64,000 nt of DNA from Tabrizicola_A sp964393035 (GTDB lineage Bacteria; Pseudomonadota; Alphaproteobacteria; Rhodobacterales; Rhodobacteraceae). The position numbers and the translations under genes were made by a program. Location: positions 62,001 through 126,000 of the forward strand of contig CAYMRX010000001.1 in the NCBI GenBank assembly GCA_964393035.1, read 5' to 3'. Of this stretch, positions 25,015 through 34,304 are shown one piece after another; the first letter of the stretch is position 1, and each line of letters starts with the position of its first letter. The notes beneath the pieces were generated by a model, which saw only the letters and a list, made by a program, of their open reading frames with translations, made no database searches and had not been told where the DNA came from.

Positions 25015-27204
25015 TCAGTAAAAACTCTGCGGATCAATATCAATCGCCAAGCGCAGGTTCGTCGGCAGTTTGAATTGCCCCACCCATTCCGCCAAAGCCG
25101 CCTGCAACGGCACGGATTTTTCCGCCTTGACCAAAAGCCGCACCCGGTGTCGCCCACGCACCCTTGCAATCGGCGCAGGCGCCGGGCCAAAGACCTGCGC
25201 ACCGACCCGCCGCAGCGGGCCATCCCGGCGGGAAAGTTCTGCCCCGAAATCAAAAGCCTGCGCCACATCGGGCGATGACAGGATGATCCCCGCCATCCGC
25301 CCATAGGGCGGCACGCCCGCCGCCCGCCGCTCGGCCGCCTCGGCCTTCCAAAAGGCTTCCTCATCTCCGCCAAGGATCGCCCGGATCACCGGATGGTCGG
25401 GCTGGTGGGATTGAAGCCACGCCTCCCCCGGCTTGTCCGCCCGCCCCGCGCGGCCCGCCACTTGCCGCATCAGTTGGAACGTCCGCTCTGCCGCGCGCAG
25501 GTCTGACCCTTGCAGCCCCAGATCGGCGTCAATCACCCCGACCAGTGTCAGCAGGGGAAAATTATGCCCCTTGGCCACGATCTGCGTGCCGATGATGATA
25601 TCGGCCCCGCCTTCGGCAATGTTGACCACCGCCTCTTTCAGCGCTCGGGCGCTGCCGAACAGGTCCGACGACAGCACCGCCAAACGCGCATCCGGGAAAC
25701 GCGCGGTCACCTCCTCGGCCAGCCGCTCCACCCCCGGCCCGACGGCAGCCATTCGGCCTTCGACGCCACAGGCCGGGCAGGCGACCGGCACGGGTTTTGT
25801 CGCGCCACATTGGTGGCAAACAAGACGTTTCAGAAACCGATGCTCGACCATCCGCGCATCACAATCATCGCAACCCACCTGATGCCCGCAGGCCCGGCAG
25901 AGCGTGATCGGCGCATAGCCCCGGCGGTTCAGGAACAAAAGCGCTTGCTCCCCCTTGGCCACCCGCGCCTGCACTTCGGCGGCCAGTTTGGCCGAAATCC
26001 AACGATCCGAGGGCAGCTTTTCACCCCGCATGTCGATGGCCTTCATCGGCGGCAATTCCGCCGCACCAAACCGCGCGCCCAGATCGACGCGGCCATATTT
26101 TCCGGCCTCGACATTGGCCCAGGTTTCCAGACAGGGCGTGGCCGAGGCCAGCACGATGGGACAGCCGGTAATGCTGGCGCGCAACACCGCCATGTCGCGG
26201 GCGTTGTAAAGCACGCCCTCCTCCTGCTTGTAGGAGGTGTCATGTTCCTCATCGACGACGATCAGCCCCAGATCGCGGAAGGGCAGGAACAGCGCCGACC
26301 GCGCGCCGACCACAAATTGCGCGCCGCCTTGGCCGACCATCTTCCACAGTCGGCGGCGTTCCGTCATCGTCACGCCGGAATGCCATTCGGCCGGCCGCAC
26401 GCCAAAACGCGCCTCGACCCGGCCCAGAAAATCCGCCGTCAGGGCGATTTCGGGCAAGAGGACCAGCGCCTGTTGACCACGCCGCAAACATTCGGCCACC
26501 GCCTCAAGGTAAACCTCGGTCTTGCCCGACCCGGTAACGCCCTTCAGAAGTGTCGCGGTAAAACCGCCACCGATCTGCGCCACCAGCGTATCGGCCGCTG
26601 CCACCTGATCGCCCATCAGATGGCTGGCAAGTTTCGGCTGCATCGGCGGATAGGGCAGATCGCGCGGCGTGTCTGCTTCGGCAATCACACCCAGTTTCAC
26701 CAACCCCTTGATGACCGAGGCCCCACAGGCGGCCTCCTCGGCCAGTTCCCCCAATGTCACCGGAGCCGCGCCAAAGCGCCGCAAAGCCTCGACCACGCGC
26801 AAGCGCGCCTCGGTCAACTGGTTCGGCACCGGACCTGACAGACGGTAGACCTTGCGCATCGACACCGCATCACCCAGCCCCGGTGCGCGGGTGGCAAGAC
26901 GCAACATCGCAGGCAGCGGGGTCAATGTGTAATCGGCCGCCCGGGTCAGAAAGCTGCGCAACTCGGCCCGCATCGGGGCGGCGTCCAGCACGCGCGACAC
27001 CGGGCGAATACGCGCGGGGTCAAACCTGCCCTCGCCCGGCCCCCAGACCACGCCCAAGACCCGGCGCGGCCCCAAAGGCACCTCGACGAAATCCCCGTCG
27101 CCGCAGCCCCCCTCTGGCGCCTTATAGTCCAAGACGCGGCCCAGTGGCTCTGTCGTCAGAACCCCCACCAGATCGCCCGCCGCGTAAACCCGTTCTGCTG
27201 TCAT
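25015..27204 (-). CDS. priA: Primosomal protein N' (PriA helicase)
   Basis: 3'-5' superfamily 2 DNA helicase restarting stalled replication forks. 729 residues: N-terminal DNA-binding domain, Walker A GVTGSGKTE at 222-230, DEEH box in VVDEEHDTSYKQEEG, paired zinc sites (CRACGHQVGCDDCDARM, CHQCG, CPACG), and helicase motifs IIGTQIVAKGHNFP and QVAGRAGRADKPG. Ends about 20 bases after a stop-rich stretch near msrA. Confidence 0.96.
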   Translation of the reverse strand: MTAERVYAAGDLVGVLTTEPLGRVLDYKAPEGGCGDGDFVEVPLGPRRVLGVVWGPGEGRFDPARIRPVSRVLDAAPMRAELRSFLTRAADYTLTPLPAMLRLATRAPGLGDAVSMRKVYRLSGPVPNQLTEARLRVVEALRRFGAAPVTLGELAEEAACGASVIKGLVKLGVIAEADTPRDLPYPPMQPKLASHLMGDQVAAADTLVAQIGGGFTATLLKGVTGSGKTEVYLEAVAECLRRGQQALVLLPEIALTADFLGRVEARFGVRPAEWHSGVTMTERRRLWKMVGQGGAQFVVGARSALFLPFRDLGLIVVDEEHDTSYKQEEGVLYNARDMAVLRASITGCPIVLASATPCLETWANVEAGKYGRVDLGARFGAAELPPMKAIDMRGEKLPSDRWISAKLAAEVQARVAKGEQALLFLNRRGYAPITLCRACGHQVGCDDCDARMVEHRFLKRLVCHQCGATKPVPVACPACGVEGRMAAVGPGVERLAEEVTARFPDARLAVLSSDLFGSARALKEAVVNIAEGGADIIIGTQIVAKGHNFPLLTLVGVIDADLGLQGSDLRAAERTFQLMRQVAGRAGRADKPGEAWLQSHQPDHPVIRAILGGDEEAFWKAEAAERRAAGVPPYGRMAGIILSSPDVAQAFDFGAELSRRDGPLRRVGAQVFGPAPAPIARVRGRHRVRLLVKAEKSVPLQAALAEWVGQFKLPTNLRLAIDIDPQSFY

Positions 27205-27280
27205 CTGCCCTTTGCCTTGGCCCCCTTATGGGGTAAACCCCGCCCCAAGCACCCGCAACCCATTCCGAAAGGACGCCACC

Positions 27281-27934
27281 ATGAAATTCTTTGTCGATAC
27301 CGCCGATGTCGATGCCATCCGCGAACTGCATGCGCTTGGCATGGTGGACGGGGTCACCACGAACCCCTCGCTGATCCTGAAGTCGGGCCGCGACATCATC
27401 GAAGTCACCAAGGAAATCTGCTCCTTCGTCGAAGGTCCGGTTTCGGCCGAAGTCGTGGCTCTGACCGCTGATGAAATGATCGCCGAAGGCCGCAAGCTGG
27501 CCGAGATCGCCCCCAATATCGCCGTCAAAGTGCCGCTGACCTGGGATGGGTTGAAGTGCTGCAAGGTCTTGTCGGATGAAGGCAAGATGGTGAACGTCAC
27601 GCTTTGCTTTTCCGCCAATCAAGCGCTGATCGCCGCCAAGGCGGGCGCCACCTTCATCTCGCCCTTCATCGGGCGTCTGGATGACATCAACCTTGACGGG
27701 CTGGAGCTGATCTCCGACATCCGTCAGGTCTATGACAACTATGGTTTTGACACCCAGATCCTCGCCGCCTCGATCCGCACGGCGAACCATGTCACCCAAT
27801 GCGCCCTGATCGGTGCCGATGTGATGACCGCGCCCCCCGCCGTCATCAAAGGGCTGGCAAACCATGTCCTGACCGACAAGGGGCTGGAACAGTTCATGAA
27901 AGACTGGGCCAAGACCGGACAGAAGATTCTGTAA
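27281..27934 (+). CDS. tal: Transaldolase (TalC/Fsa-like family)
   Basis: Short single-domain transaldolase of the pentose phosphate pathway, or the closely related fructose-6-phosphate aldolase. 217 residues. Family motifs: MKFFVDTADVDAIREL, GVTTNPSLI, the Schiff-base Lys in NIAVKVPLTWDGLK, and FISPFIGRLDD. ATG 27281 has GAAAGGACG upstream; the frame is open further upstream but overlaps the divergent priA leader. Confidence 0.93.
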   Translation: MKFFVDTADVDAIRELHALGMVDGVTTNPSLILKSGRDIIEVTKEICSFVEGPVSAEVVALTADEMIAEGRKLAEIAPNIAVKVPLTWDGLKCCKVLSDEGKMVNVTLCFSANQALIAAKAGATFISPFIGRLDDINLDGLELISDIRQVYDNYGFDTQILAASIRTANHVTQCALIGADVMTAPPAVIKGLANHVLTDKGLEQFMKDWAKTGQKIL

Positions 27935-27964
27935 GCTTTTTTCCCTGCCCTTCTGCCGGGTGCC

Positions 27965-28010
27965 TCCGGCGGGGGTATTTTTGCCAAGATGAAAGCCGCT
28001 TTCATCTTGG
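27965..28010. repeat. Intergenic repeat plus hairpin downstream of transaldolase
   Basis: CCGGCGGGGGTATTTTTGCC, the common core of the dispersed repeats in this window, runs into a perfect 12-bp hairpin (CCAAGATGAAAG-CCG-CTTTCATCTTGG, 27984-28010). It lies 30-76 bases past the transaldolase stop and probably terminates it. Confidence 0.65.
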
Positions 28011-28152
28011 CCTCAAATCTATCCCACAGGACATCCGCGCGGGATGGGCAGATATGCCCGTTCAAAGGCACTGGAGCGGTGGGCTGCTTCCATGCTAAAG
28101 GTTGAAAAAGGTAAAGTCGCCCGGGCAAGGGCGCTTCTCGGGGCTGGGACAG

Positions 28153-28845
28153 ATGATGGATCAGGACATGCGGGACCGCATTCTTGCGGAACCCGAGACG
28201 CTTCTGGAAGACCGCGATGTGATGAACGCGCTGATCGGCGCGAATGAGCGGTTGATGGGTGGCAATGTCGTCGATCTGCGCGGCATCGCGATGGAGCGGT
28301 TGGAAAACCGGCTGGACCGGCTGGAGGACACCCATCGCACGGTGATTGCCGCCGCCTATGAGAACCTTGCCGGGACCAACCAGGTGCATCGCGCGATCCT
28401 GCAAATGCTGGACCCGTTGTCCTTTGAGGATTTTCTGAAAACCATGGCGACCGATGTGGCCCAGACCCTGCGCATTGACTGTGTGCGGCTGGTGCTGGAA
28501 TCGGTGCAAGAGGCGGACGACCCCGCCTTGCGCAAACTGGGCGATGTCCTTTTTGTCGCGGCCCCCGGCTTTGTCAGCGATTACCTGACGGGCGGGCGCA
28601 ATGTGCCGCAGCGCGCTGTGGTGCTGCGGCAGGTCTTGCCGCAATCGGATGCGCTTTATGGTGAACGGACCGGATGGATTCGCTCCGAGGCGCTGATGAA
28701 GTTGGATTTTGGCAAGGGGCGTCTGCCCGGCATGTTGGTTCTTGGCACCGAAGACCCGCATCAGTTCAAATCCACCCTTGGCACCGATTTGCTGGCCTTT
28801 TTTGCCGGCGTCTTTGAGCGCACGATGCGGCGGTGGCTCTCCTGA
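28153..28845 (+). CDS. DUF484 family protein
   Basis: About 230 residues; a helical N-terminus (NRLDRLEDTHRTVI) followed by a GAF-like domain. DUF484 genes commonly precede xerC in proteobacteria; the function is not established. I use ATG 28153; a TTG at 28102 would extend it by 17 residues. The stop TGA shares its A with the xerC ATG, showing tight coupling. Confidence 0.8.
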   Translation: MMDQDMRDRILAEPETLLEDRDVMNALIGANERLMGGNVVDLRGIAMERLENRLDRLEDTHRTVIAAAYENLAGTNQVHRAILQMLDPLSFEDFLKTMATDVAQTLRIDCVRLVLESVQEADDPALRKLGDVLFVAAPGFVSDYLTGGRNVPQRAVVLRQVLPQSDALYGERTGWIRSEALMKLDFGKGRLPGMLVLGTEDPHQFKSTLGTDLLAFFAGVFERTMRRWLS

Positions 28846-29774
28846 TGGTGGCCGGGCTGGCGATCAGCGCCGCCCAGCGCGATGCGATGGCCCGTTGGCT
28901 GGCCCATTTGCGGGCCTTGAAAGGCGCGGCCGAGAATACGCTGGCCGCCTATGGCCGCGACGTCGCGCAGTTTCTGGATTTTCTCAGCCACCACCACGGC
29001 GGGCAGGAAGGTTTGGCCGCCCTGACGGAGCTTGGCAAATTTGACCTGCGCGCCTTCATGTCCGAGATGCACGATCGCGACGTCTCCCCCCGCTCCATGG
29101 CGCGCAAGCTTTCAGCGGTGAGAAGCTTTCTTGCCTTTGTCTCGGATCAAGAGGGCAACGATGCCACCGCCGCCCTGTCGGTGCGCGCGCCTAAGTACAA
29201 GCGCAAACTGCCGCGCCCCTTGGCCGAAGACGCCGCCCGCGACATGATCACCATGGTCGGCGATCAGGCGCGCGAAGATTGGGTTGCGGCGCGGGATATG
29301 GCGATCGTGACACTGCTTTACGGCGCGGGCCTGCGGATTTCCGAGGCGCTGGGGCTGACCGGGGATGCCCACCCGTTGCCGGATGTGCTGCGGATCATCG
29401 GCAAGGGCGGGAAAGAACGGCTGGTGCCCACCCTGCCCGTCACCCGACAGGCGATTGCCCATTATGTTGCGCTCTGCCCCTTTGACATGGCCAGGGAGGC
29501 GCCGCTGTTTCGTGGCAGTCGGGGCGGCCCCCTGAACCCGCGGCTGGTGCAACGCGTGATGGAAAAGGCCCGGGCGCAGATGGGCCTGCCCGCCAGCGCC
29601 ACGCCCCATGCATTGCGCCACAGCTTTGCCACGCATCTGTTGTCGGCGGGGGGCGATCTGCGCGCCATTCAGGAACTGCTGGGCCATGCCTCGCTGTCAA
29701 CGACCCAAGCCTATACCGCCGTTGACGCCGCACGCCTGATGGAAGTCTATGAAAAGGCCCATCCGCGGGCCTGA
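28845..29774 (+). CDS. xerC: Tyrosine recombinase XerC
   Basis: Resolves chromosome dimers at dif with XerD. 309 residues: N-terminal SAM-like DNA-binding domain (about 10-95) and a C-terminal catalytic domain with Arg in GAGLRISEALGL, Lys in GKGGKERLVP, H-x-x-R in HALRHSFATHL, and GHASLSTTQAYT carrying the His and the nucleophilic Tyr. Overlaps the DUF484 stop by one base. Confidence 0.95.
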   Translation: MVAGLAISAAQRDAMARWLAHLRALKGAAENTLAAYGRDVAQFLDFLSHHHGGQEGLAALTELGKFDLRAFMSEMHDRDVSPRSMARKLSAVRSFLAFVSDQEGNDATAALSVRAPKYKRKLPRPLAEDAARDMITMVGDQAREDWVAARDMAIVTLLYGAGLRISEALGLTGDAHPLPDVLRIIGKGGKERLVPTLPVTRQAIAHYVALCPFDMAREAPLFRGSRGGPLNPRLVQRVMEKARAQMGLPASATPHALRHSFATHLLSAGGDLRAIQELLGHASLSTTQAYTAVDAARLMEVYEKAHPRA

Positions 29775-29813
29775 CTAGGTTGACTTGGGACGCAGAAGCG
29801 CGAAAAAGACCTG

Positions 29814-30518
29814 ATGAACATCAAGATCAAAGCCCTCTCCGTCCATCTTCTGACCGCCTCTGGCGCGGTCTTGTCGATGTTTGCCATGCTTGCCGCCGTT
29901 GAAGGCAAATGGCAGACCATGTTCCTGTGGCTGGTGCTGGCTTTGCTGGTTGATGGCATCGACGGCCCTTTGGCACGGCGCTATGACACGCCGAAGAACT
30001 TCCCGACCTATGACGGGGTTCTGATGGACCTGATCGTCGATTATCTGACCTATGTCTTTATCCCCGCCTATGCGCTGTTCAAATCGGGCATGCTGACGGG
30101 CTGGACCGGATGGCTCGCCATCATCGTGATCTGCTATGGCTCGGTGATCTATTTCGCCGACACCCGGATGAAGACCAAGGACAAAAGCTTTTCGGGCTTT
30201 CCGGCCTGTTGGAACATGGTGGTGCTGGTGCTGTTCGCGATTGCGCCGTCGCAGCACACCATCCTTGCCGTCGTGGTCCTGCTAACCGTCGGCATGTTCC
30301 TGCCTTTGAAATTCGTACACCCCACCCGTACCCAACGCTGGCGCGAAATCACCCTGCCGGTTTCCATCGCCTGGGTGCTGTTTGCCGCCTGGGCGGCTTG
30401 GGTGAACTTTGCCGAAGGCACCTGGGCGCATTGGGGGTTGGTCGCAACGTCGATCTATCTGGTGGTGGCCGGCATCGCCCAACAGATCATCCCAGAACGC
30501 CCCCGCCGGATCAGCTAA
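29814..30518 (+). CDS. pcs: Phosphatidylcholine synthase
   Basis: Condenses choline directly with CDP-diacylglycerol. 234 residues, multi-span membrane protein with the CDP-alcohol phosphotransferase signature in its Pcs form: DGIDGPLARRYDTPKNFPTY followed by DGVLMDLIVDYLTY. Pcs is restricted to bacteria with PC membranes, such as rhizobia and Rhodobacteraceae. Overlaps the end of the convergent EamA gene by four bases. Confidence 0.93.
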   Translation: MNIKIKALSVHLLTASGAVLSMFAMLAAVEGKWQTMFLWLVLALLVDGIDGPLARRYDTPKNFPTYDGVLMDLIVDYLTYVFIPAYALFKSGMLTGWTGWLAIIVICYGSVIYFADTRMKTKDKSFSGFPACWNMVVLVLFAIAPSQHTILAVVVLLTVGMFLPLKFVHPTRTQRWREITLPVSIAWVLFAAWAAWVNFAEGTWAHWGLVATSIYLVVAGIAQQIIPERPRRIS

Positions 30519-31351
30519 AGCCGCGTCAGCATCACCCCGCCGACGATCACCAGCGCCGCCAGCGCCTTGCCCTTGGTCATGCGTTCGCCAAAGACCAGCC
30601 AGCCGATCAGAACGGCAAAGAGGATCGAGGTTTCCCGCAGCGCCGCCACAACGGCAATCGGGGCTATGGTCATCGCCCAGACCGAAACCGCATAGGCCCC
30701 GTAAGAGGCCGCCGCCGCAATCATCCCGATCCCCCAAGCGCGCGGTTGCCGCGGCAAAATCCTCGTGCCTTTCCATGCCAGCATGCCCGCGGCAAAGAAC
30801 AGTCCGTCGATCACGAAAACCCACGCGATATAGGCCACCGCATCGCCCGCCACGCGCGCGCCCTGCCCGTCGATCAGGGTGTAACTTGCGGTCGCACAGG
30901 CCGATCCCAGCGCATAGGGGATCAAACGCCGGTTTTCTCCGCTGGCAAACACCCCCCGCGCCATCAACAGGATGCCTGCCCCCAGAACCGCAATCCCCGC
31001 GAATTCCATCGGCGTGATGACGTCGGTCAGGAAATAGGGCGAGACGACACCAACCACCAAAGGCGCGGACCCACGGGCAATCGGGTAGACGCGGCTCAGA
31101 TCGCCCTGCTCATAGGCATAAGTCAGGAACAGCTTGTAGAAGAAATGCGCACAGCCCGCGCCCAAGACCCAAGGGGCCACCTGCCAGTCCAAGGGCGGCA
31201 AGGCCAACACCACGGCAAGCCCGATGGGGATCTCGCCGATCGACAGGATCACCATCGCCCCAAGGCGCGAGGTGCCAACCTTCAGAAGCGAATTCCACAA
31301 GGCATGCAGAAAGGCCGCGCCCAGAACAGCCATCATCACCCAGATGCTCAA
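30515..31351 (-). CDS. EamA/DMT-family transporter (second copy)
   Basis: 278 residues, ten predicted membrane helices in two EamA halves (AFLHALWNSLLKVGTSRLG at the start; SILFAVLIGWLVFGERM in the second half). Substrate unknown. Not closely similar to the EamA protein at 1533-2420. Convergent with pcs. Confidence 0.87.
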   Translation of the reverse strand: MSIWVMMAVLGAAFLHALWNSLLKVGTSRLGAMVILSIGEIPIGLAVVLALPPLDWQVAPWVLGAGCAHFFYKLFLTYAYEQGDLSRVYPIARGSAPLVVGVVSPYFLTDVITPMEFAGIAVLGAGILLMARGVFASGENRRLIPYALGSACATASYTLIDGQGARVAGDAVAYIAWVFVIDGLFFAAGMLAWKGTRILPRQPRAWGIGMIAAAASYGAYAVSVWAMTIAPIAVVAALRETSILFAVLIGWLVFGERMTKGKALAALVIVGGVMLTRL

Positions 31352-31445
31352 TCCCTGCCCCCGACTGCACGACCCTGCCTAGCCGTCGCTCCAGCGTTAC
31401 AAACTGCGGCAGGTGGCCGCAAGGCAAGCCCGTTGTTCTTGCCCC

Positions 31446-31502
31446 AAATACACCCGCCGAAGGTGTGTTTGCCAAGCCAAGAGCCTTCGGCGGGGATATT
31501 TT
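31446..31502. repeat. Intergenic inverted repeat (CCTTCGGCGGGGATATTTT)
   Basis: Left arm with CCCGCCGAAGG (31453-31463) and right arm CCTTCGGCGGG (31484-31494), with AAATA and TATTTT flanks. Third member of the GGCGGGNGTATTTT family. It lies between the end of the MGMT gene and the start region of the EamA gene, both on the minus strand. Confidence 0.65.
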
Positions 31503-31544
31503 CACCACGTTGAAGGCCACAAAGCGGCCCAGAACGCGCATACC

Positions 31545-32006
31545 TCAGATCAACAAGCCCGCGGCCCCTTCATGGCGCAAGAGCCAGACCTTTGTCTCCA
31601 CCCCGCCCTTGGCCGAAAACCCGCCCAGACCCTTGGCACCCAAAACCCGATGGCAAGGGATGAGGATCGGCAAAGGGTTCGCACCACAGGCCTGCCCCAC
31701 GGCCTGCGGCGGCGCGCCAACCATGCTGGCAATCTCGCCATAGGTCAGCGTCTCGCCAAAGCCAATCGCGGCCATGGCACGACGCACCTTTTCCTGAAGC
31801 CCCGAGCCCCAGTCAAAAGGCAGGTCGAACTGCCTGAGATCACCGGAAAAATAGGCGTCAAGCTGGGCCACGGCCTCGCGCAAAAGCGGTGTCGAGGATG
31901 GCGCGGCAAGCGGCCTGCCCCAAGTGAGCGCGGCAAGCCTGCCCTCCGCCTCCCGCAGGGATAACCAGCCGAGCGGGGAAGAAAATCCAAGATGGCTCTC
32001 GCTCAT
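31545..32006 (-). CDS. ogt: Methylated-DNA--protein-cysteine methyltransferase
   Basis: Suicidal repair of O6-alkylguanine. 153 residues: helix-turn-helix segment TLTYGEIASMVGAPPQAVGQ, and the active site NPLPILIPCHRVLG with the acceptor Cys in PCHRV. Start ATG 32006 overlaps the stop of the LysR gene by four bases, so the two form a unit. Confidence 0.92.
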   Translation of the reverse strand: MSESHLGFSSPLGWLSLREAEGRLAALTWGRPLAAPSSTPLLREAVAQLDAYFSGDLRQFDLPFDWGSGLQEKVRRAMAAIGFGETLTYGEIASMVGAPPQAVGQACGANPLPILIPCHRVLGAKGLGGFSAKGGVETKVWLLRHEGAAGLLI

Positions 32007-32905
32007 GCCGCTCCTCCCCGACTGTGCGGCAGTTTTGCCGGTTGCATGCCCAAGGGCGCGAAAGCCTCGCGCAGCATCGCCGCCATGCCCTCGATCGCCG
32101 GAGAAGAACCACGCGGGTTGCGCCGCAGGATCACCCGCGCATAGTCGACAATCGGAAAGCCGTCCTCGGCTGTCAACTCCCGGCACCCCGGCGGGATGGT
32201 CGAGCGCGACAAAGGCGCCACCGCCATGCCGTTCTGCACCGCCACCCGAAAGCCCCCGGCCATGTCGCAAGCCCAGGCGGGGCGCCAGTCAATGCGCTGC
32301 CGGGTCAGCCCGGCCTCGGCAAATTCGCGGCTCCATGCCGATTTGAAATAGACCGCAACCGGCACCGGGTGCCGCAGATGTTGCTGGTGTGCCTCCGAGG
32401 TCACCCAGACGGTGGGGTCGATGCACAGCACCTCCCCCTCTTGCACATAATCCCAGTCATAGATCACCGCGAGGTCGATCTCATCCGCCTCCAGCGCCCG
32501 GATCTGTGCGCTGGAATGATCAACCCGGACCGAGACCTGCACCCCTTCGTGCCGCTCATCAAAGGCGGCCAAGGCGCGCGGCAGCACGGTGCCGGAGTAT
32601 TCATCCGGGATGCCCACCCTGACCGGGCCGACCAGCGGTTTTTCACGCAGGGCAATGGCCGCCTGATCCAGCAACGCCACCACCTTGCGGGCATAGGGCA
32701 AAAGCTGCTCCCCCCGCGGGGTCAATTCCACACCACGCGCCTGCCGAATGAAAAGCGGTTGCCCGAGGTTGTCTTCCAACCGCTTGATCTGCAAGGAAAC
32801 CGCCGATTGCGTCCGGTAAAGCCGGGCGGCAGCCACGGTCACGGATCCCGCATCAGCCACCGCCAGAAAGCTGCGCATCAAATCGCTGTCGAGGGGGATC
32901 GTCAT
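32003..32905 (-). CDS. LysR-family transcriptional regulator
   Basis: 300 residues from ATG 32905. N-terminal winged HTH (LMRSFLAVADAGSVTVAAARLYRTQSAVS, split across about 9-37; then QIKRLEDNLGQPLF) and a periplasmic-binding-like effector domain (VRVGIPDEYSG onwards). The longer frame to 33319 covers the divergent DUF1127 gene and is rejected. It is co-transcribed with the MGMT gene and divergent from the DUF1127 gene across a 99-bp gap. Effector unknown. Confidence 0.92.
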   Translation of the reverse strand: MTIPLDSDLMRSFLAVADAGSVTVAAARLYRTQSAVSLQIKRLEDNLGQPLFIRQARGVELTPRGEQLLPYARKVVALLDQAAIALREKPLVGPVRVGIPDEYSGTVLPRALAAFDERHEGVQVSVRVDHSSAQIRALEADEIDLAVIYDWDYVQEGEVLCIDPTVWVTSEAHQQHLRHPVPVAVYFKSAWSREFAEAGLTRQRIDWRPAWACDMAGGFRVAVQNGMAVAPLSRSTIPPGCRELTAEDGFPIVDYARVILRRNPRGSSPAIEGMAAMLREAFAPLGMQPAKLPHSRGGAA

Positions 32906-33004
32906 GTCATAGCCATGAGTGAAGCTTATGCGAGAGATAAAACCTATTCGTTTGTGAAATGTCAAGGCAAGGCCCATAGTGCAGAACAAGCAAAGGAGTC
33001 CGCC

Positions 33005-33208
33005 ATGTTCAGCCACCTGATGTCCCATATCCAGACCCGCCGTTCGACCAAGTTCCTGCTTGATCGTTCGGATGACCGTTTGCTGGCGGATATCGGCCTG
33101 ACCCGCGCCGATCTTGAAGCCATGCATCTGGGTCTTGGCCCGGTCGAAGCCCGCCATAAGGTGTGGAGCTTCCCGGCCTTGCCGTTCCGTCTTCGTCTCC
33201 CTGCCTGA
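33005..33208 (+). CDS. DUF1127 domain-containing small protein (second copy)
   Basis: 67 residues; FLLDRSDDRLLADIGLTRADLEAM is the DUF1127 signature (residues about 18-41). CAAAGGAG precedes ATG 33005. Divergent from the LysR gene, whose product may regulate it. Ends with a strong intrinsic terminator. Confidence 0.85.
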   Translation: MFSHLMSHIQTRRSTKFLLDRSDDRLLADIGLTRADLEAMHLGLGPVEARHKVWSFPALPFRLRLPA

Positions 33209-33220
33209 ATGGGCAGACCT

Positions 33221-33257
33221 GCTGCGGGGGGCTCTCCCAGTGCCTCCCGCAGCTTTT
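33221..33257. terminator. Rho-independent terminator shared by convergent genes
   Basis: GCTGCGGGGGGC / GCCTCCCGCAGC, a 12-bp stem with one G-T pair and a 9-base loop, then TTTTT. Serves the DUF1127 gene on the plus strand and abuts the stop codon of the P1-family peptidase on the minus strand. Confidence 0.85.
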
Positions 33258-34268
33258 TCATTTCCTGACAGGCATATGCAGGGCGTCCACCGCAAAGGGG
33301 CGCCCTTTCGTCGCGTCATGTCCCGTCATCGGTTCGGCCATGCAGAGCGCATTCAGGATCGCCTCCTCGGTCGCCTCGATGGCCGCCTCGAACAGCTCTG
33401 ACAGCGCCTCGCCCGGCAGGTTCCCGGCGGCATCTGCTGTGGAAAAGGCCAGCGCATAATCTCCCGAGCCATGCGACAGCGCCGCGCCCGTCCGCGCCAA
33501 CCCGCCGAACGCCCGCGTCGCCAGCCGCCGCAACCCGCCCGCCTCCAAAGGCGCATCGGTGGCCAGCACGATCACGATGGAGCCATCGGCATCATGCGCC
33601 GCCAGATTGGCAATCGGCACCCCGTCTATCCGCAACTGTCCGCCAAAATTGGCCTGCACCAGCACGCCCAAGCTATGCGGCCCCACAAGCCGCGAGGCGG
33701 TGCCTATGCCACCCTTCAGCCCGAAGGCCACCGTCCCCGTGCCCGCCCCGACCGCGCCTTCGGCCACCGGCCCCGGCGCCGCGGCCTCAATCGCCGCCCG
33801 GCACTCTGCCACCGTCGGCCGCGCCGCGCGGATGTCGTTCAACCGCCCATCATTGGTTTCGCCCACCACCGCGTTGACCGAGGTGACATGTTCGTTGCCG
33901 GGCTGATCCAGCGTATGGGCGATGATCGCCTCCATCGCCCGACCCACCGCCAACGTATTGGTCAGAAGGATCGGGGTCTCCACCTGCCCCAACTCCTGCA
34001 CCTGCGTCGCGCCCGCGAATTTGCCAAAGCCGTTCAGCACCGACAGCCCGGCGCGGAGCTTGCGCTGAAAGAGATTGCCGCCATGCGGCAGGATCGCCGT
34101 CGCGCCCGTGCGCGTGCGATCCCCCTCGATCAGCGTGACATGGCCCACCGCCACGCCTGCCACATCGGTGATGGCATTCAAAGGCCCGGGCGGAAACCGC
34201 CCGATGCCATATCCCAGATCACGCAACCGCGGCATCCCCACCCTCATCGTCGCCCTATCGGCGCTCAT
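33258..34268 (-). CDS. P1 (DmpA-type) family aminopeptidase
   Basis: 336 residues, related to L-aminopeptidase D-Ala-esterase/amidase DmpA. These are self-processing N-terminal nucleophile hydrolases; the conserved GLKGGIGTAS with the cleavage-site Thr/Ser is present, with the N-terminal NAITDVAGVAVGHVTL and VNAVVGETNDG motifs. No signal peptide, so cytosolic. ATG 34268 is used; MRVGMPRLRD (34247) is an alternative start. Confidence 0.88.
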   Translation of the reverse strand: MSADRATMRVGMPRLRDLGYGIGRFPPGPLNAITDVAGVAVGHVTLIEGDRTRTGATAILPHGGNLFQRKLRAGLSVLNGFGKFAGATQVQELGQVETPILLTNTLAVGRAMEAIIAHTLDQPGNEHVTSVNAVVGETNDGRLNDIRAARPTVAECRAAIEAAAPGPVAEGAVGAGTGTVAFGLKGGIGTASRLVGPHSLGVLVQANFGGQLRIDGVPIANLAAHDADGSIVIVLATDAPLEAGGLRRLATRAFGGLARTGAALSHGSGDYALAFSTADAAGNLPGEALSELFEAAIEATEEAILNALCMAEPMTGHDATKGRPFAVDALHMPVRK

Positions 34269-34304
34269 CGTGGCACGACGAGGCCCGAAGGACTACGAGG
34301 AGTT